Shown one piece after another: positions 1 to 8,891 of a stretch of 64,000 nt of DNA (position 1 is its first letter; each line of letters begins with the position of its first letter). The position numbers and the translations under genes were made by a program. Under the pieces are notes generated by a model. The model was not told the origin of the DNA and made no database searches. It saw nothing but the letters and a program-made list of their open reading frames with translations. The DNA lies in assembly GCF_045207655.1 (NCBI RefSeq), contig NZ_CP108785.1, positions 3,100,001 through 3,164,000 of the forward strand. Direction: 5' to 3'. This DNA comes from Embleya sp045207655. GTDB lineage: Bacteria; Actinomycetota; Actinomycetes; Streptomycetales; Streptomycetaceae.

Positions 1-906
1 GCGAGAACTGGACGCTGAGCGACCCGCGCGACCCGCGCGACCCGCCGGCTCTGGTGCGGATCGCGGTCGAGGCCGAGGACGCCGGGTTCGACGGGGTCAT
101 GGTCAGTGAGCACATCGTGCTCGGCCCCGGCTCGGATGCGAACGGCCTGATGGCCAACCCGCGCGAGTAAGCGCTGCCCGGCAACCAGGACCGGGCCACG
201 CCGTGGCCGAACTCGCTGCTCCTGGCGGCCGCGATCGCCGCGCGCACCGAGCGGCTGCGCTTGATCGCGGCCCGCGTGATCGCGCCGCTGCGCCATCCGC
301 CGGCCCTGGCACAGCAGTTGGCCACGCTCGATCTGCTCGCCGAGGGACGGCTGGTGGCGCAGCCGATCGTGAGTTGGCATCGGCCCGAATACGCCGCGCT
401 CGGTGTGCCGTTCGAGCAGCGCGGACGGCGGCTGGACGAACACCTCGCCGTGGGAGGCGTTGTGGCGGGACACCCCGGCCTCATTCGCCGGCGAGCACTA
501 CCGCTTCGAGGACGCCTACCTGGTGCCCAAGCCCTATCGCGAGTCCGGCCCGCGGTTGTGGATGGGCGGCGGTTCGGTGCACGGCGCGCTGCTGCGTCGG
601 CTGGTGCGCTACGGCCACGGCTTCCATCCGCTCGGGCAGCCCACGGACGCGGACCTGGCCCGGCTGCGGGCGGCCCTGCGCGCGGCCGGGCGGGATCCGG
701 ACGCGCTGGAGATGGTCGGCGGGATCCGGCCCACGTTCCCCGACGCGCATCGTCCCGCGCCGATCGCACCGGCCCTGGAGTCCATCCCCGGGCAGGTGGC
801 CCGAGGCTTCGGCACGATCTGCGTCAAGCCGTCCCAGTACACCGACGACCCGGCCGAGGTGGGCCCGCTGTGCCGGGAGATCGTGCGCCGGGTCGCCGCC
901 ATGTGA
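1..906 (+). pseudogene. LLM-class F420-dependent oxidoreductase, broken
   Basis: Reads as a luciferase-like (LLM class, probably coenzyme F420-dependent) oxidoreductase whose 5' end lies outside the window. The first frame gives a typical N-terminal half with a VSEHIVLG segment and an AARTERLRLIAARV strand, but a TAA at 168-170 replaces what is normally a Tyr codon. The same frame then continues to about 445, where homology jumps one frame: RRLDEHL is followed, in another frame, by EALWRDTPASFAGEHYRF and the normal C-terminal half ending at 906. One nonsense codon plus one frameshift make it a pseudogene unless both are sequencing errors. Family assignment is confident, substrate unknown. Confidence 0.8.
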
Positions 907-927
907 GGCCGGCGGTCCCCCGCGCGG

Positions 928-1113
928 GTGACGGGATCGGCAGATGATCAGTTCGCGTCGGCTCGCACGGCCGGGCCGGAGTTCATGGCGGGCGTGGCCG
1001 CGCGCATCCCCGGTTCGGTGTACCGCGAGCTGCCCGGCACGCCGCACATGCAGTCCCTGGAACGGCCGGACGCGGTCGGTGCCGCGCTCGAGGACTTCCT
1101 TCCGCGGTCCTGA
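928..1113 (+). pseudogene. C-terminal remnant of an alpha/beta hydrolase
   Basis: A 61-residue open frame that resembles only the last part of alpha/beta-hydrolase fold enzymes: GTPHMQSLERPDAVGAAL is the usual region carrying the catalytic His (here His in TPHMQ) followed by the terminal helix. No nucleophile elbow or N-terminal half precedes it; the sequence immediately upstream is the end of the broken oxidoreductase. It is most simply a gene tail left after deletion. It could be expressed as a small protein but no ribosome-binding site is evident. Confidence 0.55.
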
Positions 1114-1129
1114 AGCGCGCCCCCGGCCG

Positions 1130-1333
1130 CTATGGCTGGATCGCCAGGTGCGTCGGGGCGACCGGGACGTTGACGGTGCGGGTGCCGCCGAGCAGGCCCC
1201 GCAGGGTGAAGGCGACCTCGACCTCTCCGCCGAACAGCTTGGCCACCACGTAGCCCTCGGCGTCCGCGGGCACCACCTGCCGCAGGCCGCCGTCGAGCAG
1301 CCGGGTCGTCCTGACCTTCATGCCGATCTCCAT
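1130..1333 (-). CDS. Small hypothetical protein
   Basis: A 67-residue protein beginning MEIGMKVRTTRLLDGG and ending PVAPTHLAIQP. The ATG at 1333 (or a GTG one codon upstream) is preceded by GGGAGAA at a workable distance. Predicted to be mostly beta strand with no signal peptide, membrane segment or recognisable motif; the composition (Gly, Val, Thr) suggests a small beta-barrel. It sits downstream of the ArsR-like frame on the same strand. Function unknown. Confidence 0.45.
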   Translation of the reverse strand: MEIGMKVRTTRLLDGGLRQVVPADAEGYVVAKLFGGEVEVAFTLRGLLGGTRTVNVPVAPTHLAIQP

Positions 1334-1459
1334 CACGCGCTTCTCCCGCCGTCGGATCGAGGGGCGATCCCAGTACCCCGAAGCCCGGCGAAGAACACGG
1401 CGATTGCGCCGATCGGAGAACCGGCGGGGACGGCGGCGGAGCGTGCGGCTCAGCGCCCC

Positions 1460-1829
1460 CCGCCGCGGCCGGATCCCCCTCGTCGGTACGGGCGCCGGTC
1501 AGGATGGCGTCGAGCAGGCCGGGATAGCGCGCGTCGAGGTCGTCGCGGCGCAGCGAGAGCAGGTTCTCCCGGCCGGCCGGGTACTGCCCCATGACGCCGC
1601 TGTCGCGGAGCACGCGCCAGTGGTGGGTCATGGTCGACTTCGAGGTCACGCCGAGCACGGCCGGCACGCTGCCGCAGTTGTGCTCGCCGCCGGCGTCGAG
1701 CACCCGCACGGCGCCCAGGCGCAGCGGGTCCCCGAGTGCCGACAGGACATCCTCGATCCGGATCCGATCGCGGTCCGGGTGGCGGGGGAGGTGCGAAATG
1801 GGGGCAAGTTCCGCGGAGTTCGTTGACTT
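1460..1829 (-). pseudogene. ArsR-family winged-helix regulator with defective ends
   Basis: The translated core RIRIEDVLSALGDPLRLGAV ... VTSKSTMTHHWRVLRDSGV is a standard ArsR/SmtB winged helix-turn-helix domain. Both gene ends are abnormal. Upstream, the frame opens after a TAA at 1830-1832 and contains no ATG, GTG or TTG before the domain; the position expected for Met reads AAG (1827-1829), and the first usable GTG (1709) would remove the first helix. Downstream, the frame has no stop near the usual 100-115 residues and runs on to 948, over another gene. A run of six G near 1450 could be an indel site. Called as a decayed regulator; an ATT start cannot be excluded. Confidence 0.6.
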
Positions 1830-2034
1830 TTATTCAAATCGAAGCCTACTCTCGGGCCCGGCACGGTATACGCACAGCGTCGAAGGCAGCTCCGCTCCGC
1901 CGTCCCACCGCACTCGAGATCGGCCCACCCCACCGCTTTGCCGCGCTGTCCTTCGGCGTCCACCGTGCCGCCCGCGTGCGTGCGCGTCGCCTTAGCGACC
2001 CGTGAACGGCCAGGTCCCACGAGAGGGGAACACA

Positions 2035-2691
2035 GTGTCCGCACGAAACGGCTCGGCCGCACAATCCCACCTCGACACGGTCGGCCCGTCGGCGGAGGCC
2101 GACGAGGGCGGCACCAGTTGGCGACGCGCGGGGGCGCTGGGTATCGTCGGCCTCGGCGCGGTCGGCTTCCTCACCCTGGCCATGGCCCAGGGTGCGTTGG
2201 CCGCCTCGTTCGCGGTCTCCGGGGCAAGCTTCCAGGTCAGCTCGGGCAAGCTGACCAGCGCCGGACTGTCGTCGTACGTGAGCACCAACACCTCGCTCGA
2301 CGGCAAGGGCCACCCGGTCTCGATGCTCGCCATCGGCGATGCCACGCTCAGCGACATCTGCCAGTCGGCCAAGGTCAAGACCCCGCTGGGGGACATCACC
2401 TTCAAGCTCACGGCCGGCGGCGACGCGGGCGAGGTGACCGCGAAGAACCTCACCATCGGTGCCGAAGACCTGGTCGGGGACGCCCGGTTCGGGACGGTGG
2501 AGATCGGCCGGGACGCCTCCACCCTGGACCAGGTGCCGGGCGCGCAGGGTGAACGCGGCACGTTCGGACTCCAGGCCGGCGACGTCACGGTGGCCGGCGT
2601 GCGCTCGCACGCGTGGTCCGCCACCGGTGGCACGTTCAACCTCAAGGGTCTGCGGGTCGGGGTGAGCCTCGACGGCCCGGGCTGCTTCTGA
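2035..2691 (+). CDS. DUF6230 family protein
   Basis: A 218-residue protein matching the DUF6230 family of streptomycetes (often misnamed cholesterol esterase). After a hydrophilic N-terminus there is one membrane-spanning segment (about residues 32-58, GALGIVGLGAVGFLTLAMAQ), then a Ser/Thr/Gly-rich extracytoplasmic beta domain. The GTG start at 2035 is chosen over an upstream in-frame GTG at 2002 because GAGAGGGGAA lies just ahead of it. No catalytic motif is visible. The following gene (DUF6114) starts 66 bp downstream; the two families are a conserved pair and probably form a membrane complex. Biochemical role unknown. Confidence 0.8.
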   Translation: MSARNGSAAQSHLDTVGPSAEADEGGTSWRRAGALGIVGLGAVGFLTLAMAQGALAASFAVSGASFQVSSGKLTSAGLSSYVSTNTSLDGKGHPVSMLAIGDATLSDICQSAKVKTPLGDITFKLTAGGDAGEVTAKNLTIGAEDLVGDARFGTVEIGRDASTLDQVPGAQGERGTFGLQAGDVTVAGVRSHAWSATGGTFNLKGLRVGVSLDGPGCF

Positions 2692-2757
2692 TCCCACGTC
2701 ACCGCTCTTCCGAACTGTTCCTCCGATCCCACGTCACCTCCGGAGAACGGAACCGAC

Positions 2758-3954
2758 ATGGAGCCGAGATCGTGGTTGGACCGGCATCTGCCGTTTCGGG
2801 CCGAGCGCCGGGTGATTCGCCGATGGCGGCGGACCAGGCCGTTCTGGAGCGGCGTGTACCTGATCGCGGGCGGCCTGGAGATCCTGGCCGTGCCGCTGTC
2901 CCCGCTGCCGGTGATGGTCAGCCTGGGTATCGCCGGGATCGCGAGTCTGGCCATCGGCGTGATCCTGATGGTCGCGGGCCTGTTCATGTGGTTCGCGGCG
3001 CAGCACCGGCACTTCGTGGGCATCATCGCGCTGGTCGCCTCGATCGCGTCGTTCGTCGCGGCCAATCTCGGCGGCTTCCTGCTGGGCATGCTGCTCGGTG
3101 TGCTCGGCGGCGCGATGGGCTTCGCGTGGCGGCCGGTGCGTGCGGTCGGGGCGACCGAGTCCGTTCGGGAGAAGCCTCGTTCGCGGCCGAGCGCACCGCC
3201 CGCGCCGGTCGGGTCGGTCACCTCGATCACGCTGCTCGGCGGGCCCGGGCCCGGTGTGCTGCCGGACCCCGCGGCGCGGTCGGACGAGGAGCCGGACGAG
3301 GAGCTCGATCAGGGGGCGGACCGTCCCGCCCCCGCGAAGGCGCGGCGGCGGTTCCACCGGCGCCGCGCCGGCGGCGCACCCTCGGCCCTGGCGGTCGCGC
3401 TGCCGTTGCTGATCGTCGCGTCCGTACTCGGCCCGGACGGGAACCGGGCCCAGGCGGCCGAGACCGCCTCGAAGCCGTGTACCGCGCGGGACACGGCCGA
3501 GGCGTGCGGCGGCACCAGGGCGGCCGCCGCGTCGGCGCCGACGACGGCCGGGGTCGTCGTCGGCGCCACACCTCCGACCATCACGGCGAGCTTCTTCGCC
3601 CCGATCGGCTTCGCCCTGGCCGGCGTGACCACCCTGGACACCGCGCGCGGGCCGTTACGGGTGCTGGTGCTGACCATGCGGGCCGCGCACCTGCGCGACT
3701 ACCGCCTCGCCACCCGCGACGGCGACGGCCCGAGGATGCGGATCGACACGACCCGGCTGGACCTGGACGGCAACGTACGGATCTACCTCACCCGCCTGCA
3801 CGGCTGTATCGAGGGCCTGATCTGCCTCGATTTCGCCGCCGACGGGCTGCCGCTCCCGCCGATCATCCCGCCGTTCGTCTTCATGACCGACGTGCGCGCC
3901 GAGCAGGCCCTCGTCTTGACGGACAAGATCACCACCGACCTGAACCTGACCTGA
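2758..3954 (+). CDS. DUF6114 family membrane protein
   Basis: A 398-residue protein: three or four N-terminal membrane segments (about residues 28-120, including the very Gly/Leu-rich GGFLLGMLLGVLGGAMGFAW), a Pro/Arg/Ala-rich linker (130-205), another hydrophobic segment (206-222) and a C-terminal beta-rich domain (235-398) with several Cys (SKPCTARDTAEACGG; LHGCIEGLICLDF). The N-terminal part is typical DUF6114; the C-terminal domain is an extension that resembles, in its strand pattern, the neighbouring DUF6230 protein. Start ATG has GGAGAACGG upstream. The stop codon lies inside the first unit of a 10-bp tandem repeat. Function unknown; partner of the preceding gene. Confidence 0.75.
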   Translation: MEPRSWLDRHLPFRAERRVIRRWRRTRPFWSGVYLIAGGLEILAVPLSPLPVMVSLGIAGIASLAIGVILMVAGLFMWFAAQHRHFVGIIALVASIASFVAANLGGFLLGMLLGVLGGAMGFAWRPVRAVGATESVREKPRSRPSAPPAPVGSVTSITLLGGPGPGVLPDPAARSDEEPDEELDQGADRPAPAKARRRFHRRRAGGAPSALAVALPLLIVASVLGPDGNRAQAAETASKPCTARDTAEACGGTRAAAASAPTTAGVVVGATPPTITASFFAPIGFALAGVTTLDTARGPLRVLVLTMRAAHLRDYRLATRDGDGPRMRIDTTRLDLDGNVRIYLTRLHGCIEGLICLDFAADGLPLPPIIPPFVFMTDVRAEQALVLTDKITTDLNLT

Positions 3955-4020
3955 CCCGATCTGACCCGATCTGACCCGATCTGACCCGATCTGACCCGAC
4001 CTGATCCGAGTTGATCCGAC
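3951..4020. repeat. 10-bp tandem repeat (CTGACCCGAT)n
   Basis: Five perfect units of CTGACCCGAT (3951-4000) followed by two diverged units. The first unit contains the TGA stop of the DUF6114 gene. The array lies between convergent genes. Confidence 0.9.
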
Positions 4021-4052
4021 CGACCCGGACCCGACGCCGCCCGAACCGCGTG

Positions 4053-4997
4053 TCACGGGGTGTCGAACAGGGCGCTGACGCTCTCTCCGTTGTGGATGCG
4101 GCGGACCGCCTCGGCGAGGGCGGGGGCGATCGACAACACGTGCAGCTTGTCGGTGTGTTCCTCGGTGGGGATCGGGACCGTGTTGGTGCAGACGATCTCC
4201 AGCACGTCGGGCTGATCCGACAGGCGCTTGAGGGCACCGGCGGCGAACAGCCCGTGGGTGCACGCGACGCGAATCGAGCGGGCGCCCAACTCGCGGAGAC
4301 GGTCCAGCAGTTCGAGCACAGTACTGCCCTTGGCGATCTCGTCGTCCAGGACGATCACGTCTCGACCGGCGACCTCGCCGATCACCGCGCTGATCGCCAC
4401 CCGGTCGTCGGCGAAGCGCTGCTTGGCGCCCGCCGCGACCTGGGCGCCGAGCATCCGGGCGAACGCGGCGGCCTCCTTGGCGTTGCCCAGGTCCGGCGAG
4501 ACCACGGTGGTGTTGGACAGGTCGTAGCGCCGGAAGTGCTCGGCCAGTTCGCGCAGCGCGTGCAGATGGTCGACCGGAACCGAGAAGAACCCGTGCACCT
4601 GCGGCGAGTGCAACGTCATCGCCAGCACCCGGCTCGCACCGGAGGCGACCATGAGGTCGGCCACCAACCGGCCGCCGATGGAGATGCGCGGCGCGTCCTT
4701 CTTGTCCGAGCGCGCGTAGGCGTAGTGCGGCATCACCACGGTGATCCGGCCCGCCGACGCACCGCGCGCGGCGTCGCACATCAACAACAACTCGACCAGG
4801 TTCTCCTGCACGGGAGCGACCAGCGGCTGGATCAGGAAGACGTCGTGCTCGCGACAGTTGGCCTGAAGTTGTACCTCCAGACAATCGTTCGCGAACCTGT
4901 TCACCCGGGTCGGACTGAGCGGCACACCCAGGTGCGCGCAGACCTGGGCGGCCAGTTCGGGGTGTGCGCTACCGCTGAACACGGCGATCTCTCGCAC
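4053..4997 (-). CDS. prs: Ribose-phosphate pyrophosphokinase
   Basis: Makes phosphoribosyl pyrophosphate from ribose 5-phosphate and ATP for purine, pyrimidine, His and Trp synthesis. The 314-residue length and all main blocks fit class I PRPP synthetases: FSGSAHPELA at the start, the flexible loop YARSDKKDAPRISIGGRL, the metal-site region TLHSPQVHGFFSVPVDHL, and the PRPP loop VIVLDDEIAKGST. Some positions differ from the usual bacterial consensus (YARQDRK, DLHA, DDMIDTGGT), suggesting a second, diverged paralogue rather than the main housekeeping copy. GTG start at 4997 preceded by AAGGAG. Convergent with the DUF6114 gene. Confidence 0.9.
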   Translation of the reverse strand: MREIAVFSGSAHPELAAQVCAHLGVPLSPTRVNRFANDCLEVQLQANCREHDVFLIQPLVAPVQENLVELLLMCDAARGASAGRITVVMPHYAYARSDKKDAPRISIGGRLVADLMVASGASRVLAMTLHSPQVHGFFSVPVDHLHALRELAEHFRRYDLSNTTVVSPDLGNAKEAAAFARMLGAQVAAGAKQRFADDRVAISAVIGEVAGRDVIVLDDEIAKGSTVLELLDRLRELGARSIRVACTHGLFAAGALKRLSDQPDVLEIVCTNTVPIPTEEHTDKLHVLSIAPALAEAVRRIHNGESVSALFDTP

Positions 4998-5170
4998 GAA
5001 CCGCTCCTTGTGTCATCGAATCGCCGCACTCGAGTCGGCATTCCGGCCACATGCTAAGGCCCACCCCCCACCCCACCGAAACAACGACCTCGACAGACCC
5101 GACGGACCCGACGGCGGACCGAACCCGGCGGGCACGCCCATCGGGACGGCCGACGGACCACAATGCCCAC

Positions 5171-5602
5171 ATGAAGACGATACGAAGGTTGGCGGCGGGG
5201 TCGGCGATGGTGGTCGTCGTGCTCGAAGCGCTCTGGGCCCTCGGGTTCGTGCTGTTCATGGGTGACGTCATGGTGTTCGGCTTCGGGGCGGAGGGCGACG
5301 GGCCCGACTCGCGCGAGGTCTTCGTGCTGCGGACCCTGATGTGGACCGTGGTCGCGGGCGCCTGTGTGCAGGCGGCGTGGGTGTGTCGTTCGCTGGTTCG
5401 GCGGCTGCGTGTGCACGGCAGTGCCCGCTGGGGCATCGGGGCCGCGATCGTGGCCCACGGCGCGGCGATCGCCGTCTCGGCACTGGCCGGCTCCGGCCTG
5501 GTTGCGCCGCTCCTGCTGCCGCCGCTGGGAGTTCTGCTGGTCGCGGCAGCGATCACCCGAGGCGGTCCCGATGTGTCGGCACGATTCGCCGTGCCGGCCT
5601 GA
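5171..5602 (+). CDS. Hypothetical four-helix membrane protein
   Basis: A 143-residue protein with about four membrane segments: AMVVVVLEALWALGFVLFM near the N-terminus, VLRTLMWTVVAGACVQAAW, WGIGAAIVAHGAAIAVSALA, and VAPLLLPPLGVLLVAAAIT. Short loops with Arg clusters (RSLVRRLRVHG) predict cytoplasmic sides. The ATG at 5171 gives a compact protein starting MKTIRRLAAG; a longer in-frame start at 5051 would add a Thr/Pro-rich stretch with no support. No family recognised. Confidence 0.6.
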   Translation: MKTIRRLAAGSAMVVVVLEALWALGFVLFMGDVMVFGFGAEGDGPDSREVFVLRTLMWTVVAGACVQAAWVCRSLVRRLRVHGSARWGIGAAIVAHGAAIAVSALAGSGLVAPLLLPPLGVLLVAAAITRGGPDVSARFAVPA

Positions 5603-5654
5603 GCACCGAGCACACTCCTGTTCGACCGTGCGCGCCCATCGGCGTCGGGGTGCT

Positions 5655-5969
5655 TTACGGCAGTCGGGTGCCGATGTGGAGGATGGTGTCGCCCGAGCCG
5701 TCGGGGGATGGGTGGGTCGACCAGACCCGTTCGGAGATGGTGGTACCGCGGGTGGTGGTGTACTCGGCCACCCACAGGGTGGTCCGCTCGTCCGGGTCGA
5801 TCAGCACCTGTGCGGTCGTTCGCGAACCGTCGGCGAACAGCAGGTCGCCCGGTGCCCTCCCGGCCCGGTGCGGGTCCGTCGTCCCGGGCGTGTGCAGGCG
5901 CACCAGCGCGCCGGGATACAGATGTGAGCCCGCGGCCCGCAGGACCGGCCGCTCCGTCGTCTCGCTCAC
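5655..5969 (-). CDS. Hypothetical soluble protein
   Basis: A 104-residue protein starting VSETTERPVLRAAG from a GTG preceded by GGGAAGGAAC. Predicted beta-rich, with a repeated VLIDPDERTTLWVAEYTTT pattern; no signal peptide or membrane segment. It follows the helix-turn-helix gene at 6189-7124 on the same strand after 219 bp. It may be a small lipocalin-like or SRPBCC-like beta protein, but no motif allows a firm assignment. Confidence 0.5.
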   Translation of the reverse strand: MSETTERPVLRAAGSHLYPGALVRLHTPGTTDPHRAGRAPGDLLFADGSRTTAQVLIDPDERTTLWVAEYTTTRGTTISERVWSTHPSPDGSGDTILHIGTRLP

Positions 5970-6188
5970 GCGTGTCGTTCCTTCCCTCGGGTGCGCGGAT
6001 CGCGCACCACGGCCGTCGCGTCCCGGCCGTCCGGTGTCCGTCCGGTGGTGGACGGGCGGGGCGGGCCCGATGGTCGCCGGCGATTTCCCGCCCATCCAAC
6101 GTCATCCGGTGCGGGATCGCCCCCGGTGGTGCGCCCTTCGGGTGAGCGGGTCCGCGGGCGGATGCCGGGCGTTCGGACACTGCGGCGA

Positions 6189-7124
6189 TCAGGTCCAGTC
6201 CCAACCGATGCCCAGGATGCCCGGGGCGACGTCCTGTTCGGCGAGGTGAACCACACAGTGTCGGCCGTTGAGGGTCAGGTCGCGCCGTCCGGTACGTGGG
6301 GCGCCTGCCGTGGTCTGGGCGAAGCGGCGGCAGTGCACCGGTAGGGCGGTGGGATCGAAGCGGACCTGGAGCACGTACTGGCCGCACGGGAAGGTGAAGC
6401 CGCGCACGTACTCGTCGCTGGGTCCGCCGGTGCCGTCCTCGAAGCCGTAGCCGAAGACGTAGGTGTCCCCGGAGCGCAGCCGCGCGTCGAACAACAGCTC
6501 CGCCACGAGCACGGCCGCGTCCCGGCTCCAACGCACGCGCCCCACACGGCAGTTCTCGGTCGCCCGGACGCGTACTCGCTCGGGTGCGCAACCCCGATCG
6601 CCGATGTGGATGGCGAGATAGCGGTCCACCCCGTCCCGGTGCGCGCGCACCACGTGTTGCGAGGCGCGATCCAGAAGTTCGCGCCGGGGCCCGACCCGGA
6701 CCTGTTCGAGTTGGCACACCGTGTGCAGGCCGCCGTCGGCGGGTGATTCCAGGTCGGTCAACAACGGGCCGAGCGAGCCGGACGCCTCCACCACCGCGCG
6801 ATAGGACCGCGACGCCGTACGCTCGGCGGCCGCCGGCTCCAGCAGCCTGGTCAGTGCGTGCGGCGGCAACTCCAGGACCTCCTCGAGCGCCCGCACCGCG
6901 CGCAGCGACTCGGCGCGCTGCGGCCGCCGGGCGCCCTGCTGCCAGTAGCTGAGACTGGTCACCCCCACCTGGACGCCGCGCTGGGCCAACCGGTGCTGCA
7001 CCCGGTGCAGGGCCAGGCCGCGGGCCGCCAGCGCCGCGCGCAGCGCCAGATGGAAGGGTCCGGCGCGCAGGACCCGCGCCAACTCCGCCTCGGCCGGGTC
7101 ACCCCGGGTGTCGGTCCGCGGCAT
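6189..7124 (-). CDS. Helix-turn-helix (XRE-like) regulator with long C-terminal domain
   Basis: A 311-residue protein. Residues 25-90 contain a helix-turn-helix region of the XRE type (LARRGVQVGVTSLSYWQQGA-like, then RPQRAESLRAVRALEEVLEL), common in streptomycete regulators. The rest (about 100-311) is a beta-rich domain of unknown role with TFPCGQYVLQVRFDP and a WDWT end. The ATG at 7124 has AGGCGAGCG upstream; an earlier in-frame start at 7232 has no site. It is divergent from the secreted protease gene at 7361, so it may control it, but no operator is obvious in the 236 bp between them. Confidence 0.65.
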   Translation of the reverse strand: MPRTDTRGDPAEAELARVLRAGPFHLALRAALAARGLALHRVQHRLAQRGVQVGVTSLSYWQQGARRPQRAESLRAVRALEEVLELPPHALTRLLEPAAAERTASRSYRAVVEASGSLGPLLTDLESPADGGLHTVCQLEQVRVGPRRELLDRASQHVVRAHRDGVDRYLAIHIGDRGCAPERVRVRATENCRVGRVRWSRDAAVLVAELLFDARLRSGDTYVFGYGFEDGTGGPSDEYVRGFTFPCGQYVLQVRFDPTALPVHCRRFAQTTAGAPRTGRRDLTLNGRHCVVHLAEQDVAPGILGIGWDWT

Positions 7125-7360
7125 CGCTCGCCTCCCTTGTGAACGTTCACGGCGGACCGGTCGGGACCGCCACTCCCGACCGAGGTGTTCCAGTCGACCG
7201 GTCACGAGCCGTTCACAGGCCGGTCCAGGCATTCACACCACCGCTTCACCCCGCATTGAAGCGTCTTGAAACACACCACGACAACACCCGATGCTCCACC
7301 TTGCAGCGTCCGGACGCGCGCCACGCCCCACCCCCGTCCCTCCGTTACGGAAGGAACGCC

Positions 7361-8032
7361 ATGACTCGAACGTCCCCACGAACGAGCCCCGTGTCCGGCC
7401 GCCGTGCCGGCGCGCTGACCCTCACCGTGTTCGCGCTGCTGTCCGCGCTGTTCGCGGTGCCCTCGGCGGCGTCCGGCTCCGCCGCCGGCTTCTCCGCGCC
7501 GGCCGCCCAAGCGCAGAGCGCCGGCCCGGAACAGGCCCAACCGCTCGCGCTCGCCTCGAAGAAGCTGAACATCACCATGCAGGCCCAGCAGAAGAGCAAC
7601 TGGTGCTGGGCGGGTGCCGGCAACACGATCGCGACCTGGTACGGCCGCAATTACAGCCAAAACCAGTTCTGCAACGCGGCGTTCGGCCGTTCGCAGAGCA
7701 CCGAGTGCCCCAACTCGCAGGCCACACTCGGCAACGTGCAGACGGCACTGCGCTGGGCCGGGATCAACTCCGGTTCCTATGTGAACGGTTGGCTCCAGTA
7801 CAGCACCGTACAGACCGAGATCAACGCGAACCGGCCGATCGAGACCCGGATCCAGTGGTCCTCGGGCGGCGGGCACATGCACGTGATCCACGGCTTCGAC
7901 ACCGCGCAGAACTGGGTCTACTGGGGCGACCCGTGGCCGGACAACTACCGCTACAACTGGGCCGCGCACAACTGGTACGTGAGCAACAACGAGTTCTCCT
8001 GGACCCACTCGCTCTACCGGATCGGAGCGTGA
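7361..8032 (+). CDS. Secreted papain-like cysteine protease
   Basis: A 223-residue exported protein. A twin-arginine-poor Sec-type signal (residues about 1-50, GRRAGALTLTVFALLSALFA) precedes a papain/C39-like fold: QAQQKSNWCWAGAGNTIATW with Gln76/77 (oxyanion hole) and nucleophile Cys82, GGGHMHVIHGFD with the likely catalytic His172, and WGDPWP with Asp190. Four further Cys (NQFCN, STECP) could form disulphides. ATG is preceded by GGAAGGAACG. The next gene begins 4 bp after its stop, so the two are one transcript. The target is unknown; the pairing suggests processing or activation of a surface-anchored partner. Confidence 0.8.
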   Translation: MTRTSPRTSPVSGRRAGALTLTVFALLSALFAVPSAASGSAAGFSAPAAQAQSAGPEQAQPLALASKKLNITMQAQQKSNWCWAGAGNTIATWYGRNYSQNQFCNAAFGRSQSTECPNSQATLGNVQTALRWAGINSGSYVNGWLQYSTVQTEINANRPIETRIQWSSGGGHMHVIHGFDTAQNWVYWGDPWPDNYRYNWAAHNWYVSNNEFSWTHSLYRIGA

Positions 8033-8036
8033 CGCC

Positions 8037-8849
8037 ATGACCGCAGGCGGCATCAAGCGCCTGTTCGCGGCGGGTACCCTCGCGGCGGCGCTGACCTTGA
8101 CACTCACCCCCCAGGCCGCGCACGCCGCGTCCGTGCCCGCGCCGCCGGCGCCGGACGCGGTCGGCGTGGGCGCCGCGCGCGACGTGATCGCCGCGCCCGG
8201 CACGCTCGACACGTTGTCCAGGTTCTTCGCCCGGGACGGCGCGCTCGCGGCGGCGGACGCGGCTCCCCGGATCGACGGTGACGTGGTCGCCGTGTACACG
8301 CTGGCCCCGGAGTTCGTCGCGGCCCGCCCGGGCGCGCGGCCGGTGCCGATCGCCCGGCAGGAGTTCCTCGCCGCCACCGTGGTGGCCGCCGACGGCCGCA
8401 AGGCGTCGGTGTGGACGGTGGACGGCCCGCAGGGCCGACAGGTGGTCAACATCGCGGACGGCGACGACGAGGCGCGCTACACCGCGGCCGGCGCGCGTCT
8501 GCTCGCGGGCGGGGTGGTCTTCCGCGAGCCGCAGATCAACGCCTGGTACGTGCAGGGCGGCGACCGGGTGTTGCCGCTGAACGCCGACGCGAAGCGGGCG
8601 ATCGGCGCCGGCGGAACCACGGTCTCGGCGTACCGGGACCGGGTGCACCGGGCCTACGCGGACAAGCTGCCCGGCTCCGGCTACGACGCCAAGGGCCTCG
8701 CGGGCGGCTTCGGGCCGACCGACACCGGTACGGCGCGCGCCGACGACGACCCGTTCGGCGTCGGCCCGACCGCGATCGCCGCGGCCGGTCTGCTCGGCGT
8801 CGCGGGCGTGGGCGGCGTGCTGGTCAAGGTCCGGCGCCGCCGCGGCTGA
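8037..8849 (+). CDS. Secreted protein with C-terminal membrane anchor, protease partner
   Basis: A 270-residue protein with a signal peptide (1 to about 31, ending QAAHAAS), an alpha/beta extracytoplasmic domain (YTLAPEFVA, ASVWTVDGPQG, WYVQGGDRVLPLN), and near the C-terminus a Gly/Ala-rich hydrophobic segment (about 244-263) followed by KVRRRRG. This end is typical of proteins held in the membrane by one C-terminal helix; it is not an LPXTG sorting signal. It starts 4 bp after the protease gene and is followed by two strong hairpins. Family not recognised; likely substrate, inhibitor or display partner of the protease. Confidence 0.7.
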   Translation: MTAGGIKRLFAAGTLAAALTLTLTPQAAHAASVPAPPAPDAVGVGAARDVIAAPGTLDTLSRFFARDGALAAADAAPRIDGDVVAVYTLAPEFVAARPGARPVPIARQEFLAATVVAADGRKASVWTVDGPQGRQVVNIADGDDEARYTAAGARLLAGGVVFREPQINAWYVQGGDRVLPLNADAKRAIGAGGTTVSAYRDRVHRAYADKLPGSGYDAKGLAGGFGPTDTGTARADDDPFGVGPTAIAAAGLLGVAGVGGVLVKVRRRRG

Positions 8850-8891
8850 TCCCGATGCCCGGCGGCCCCGACCGGGGCCGGGACCTGCCGG

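Noticed and set aside
1130..1709. Long ArsR fusion protein reading to 948
   Set aside because: The added sequence is Pro/Arg-rich without homology and overlaps another gene on the same strand.
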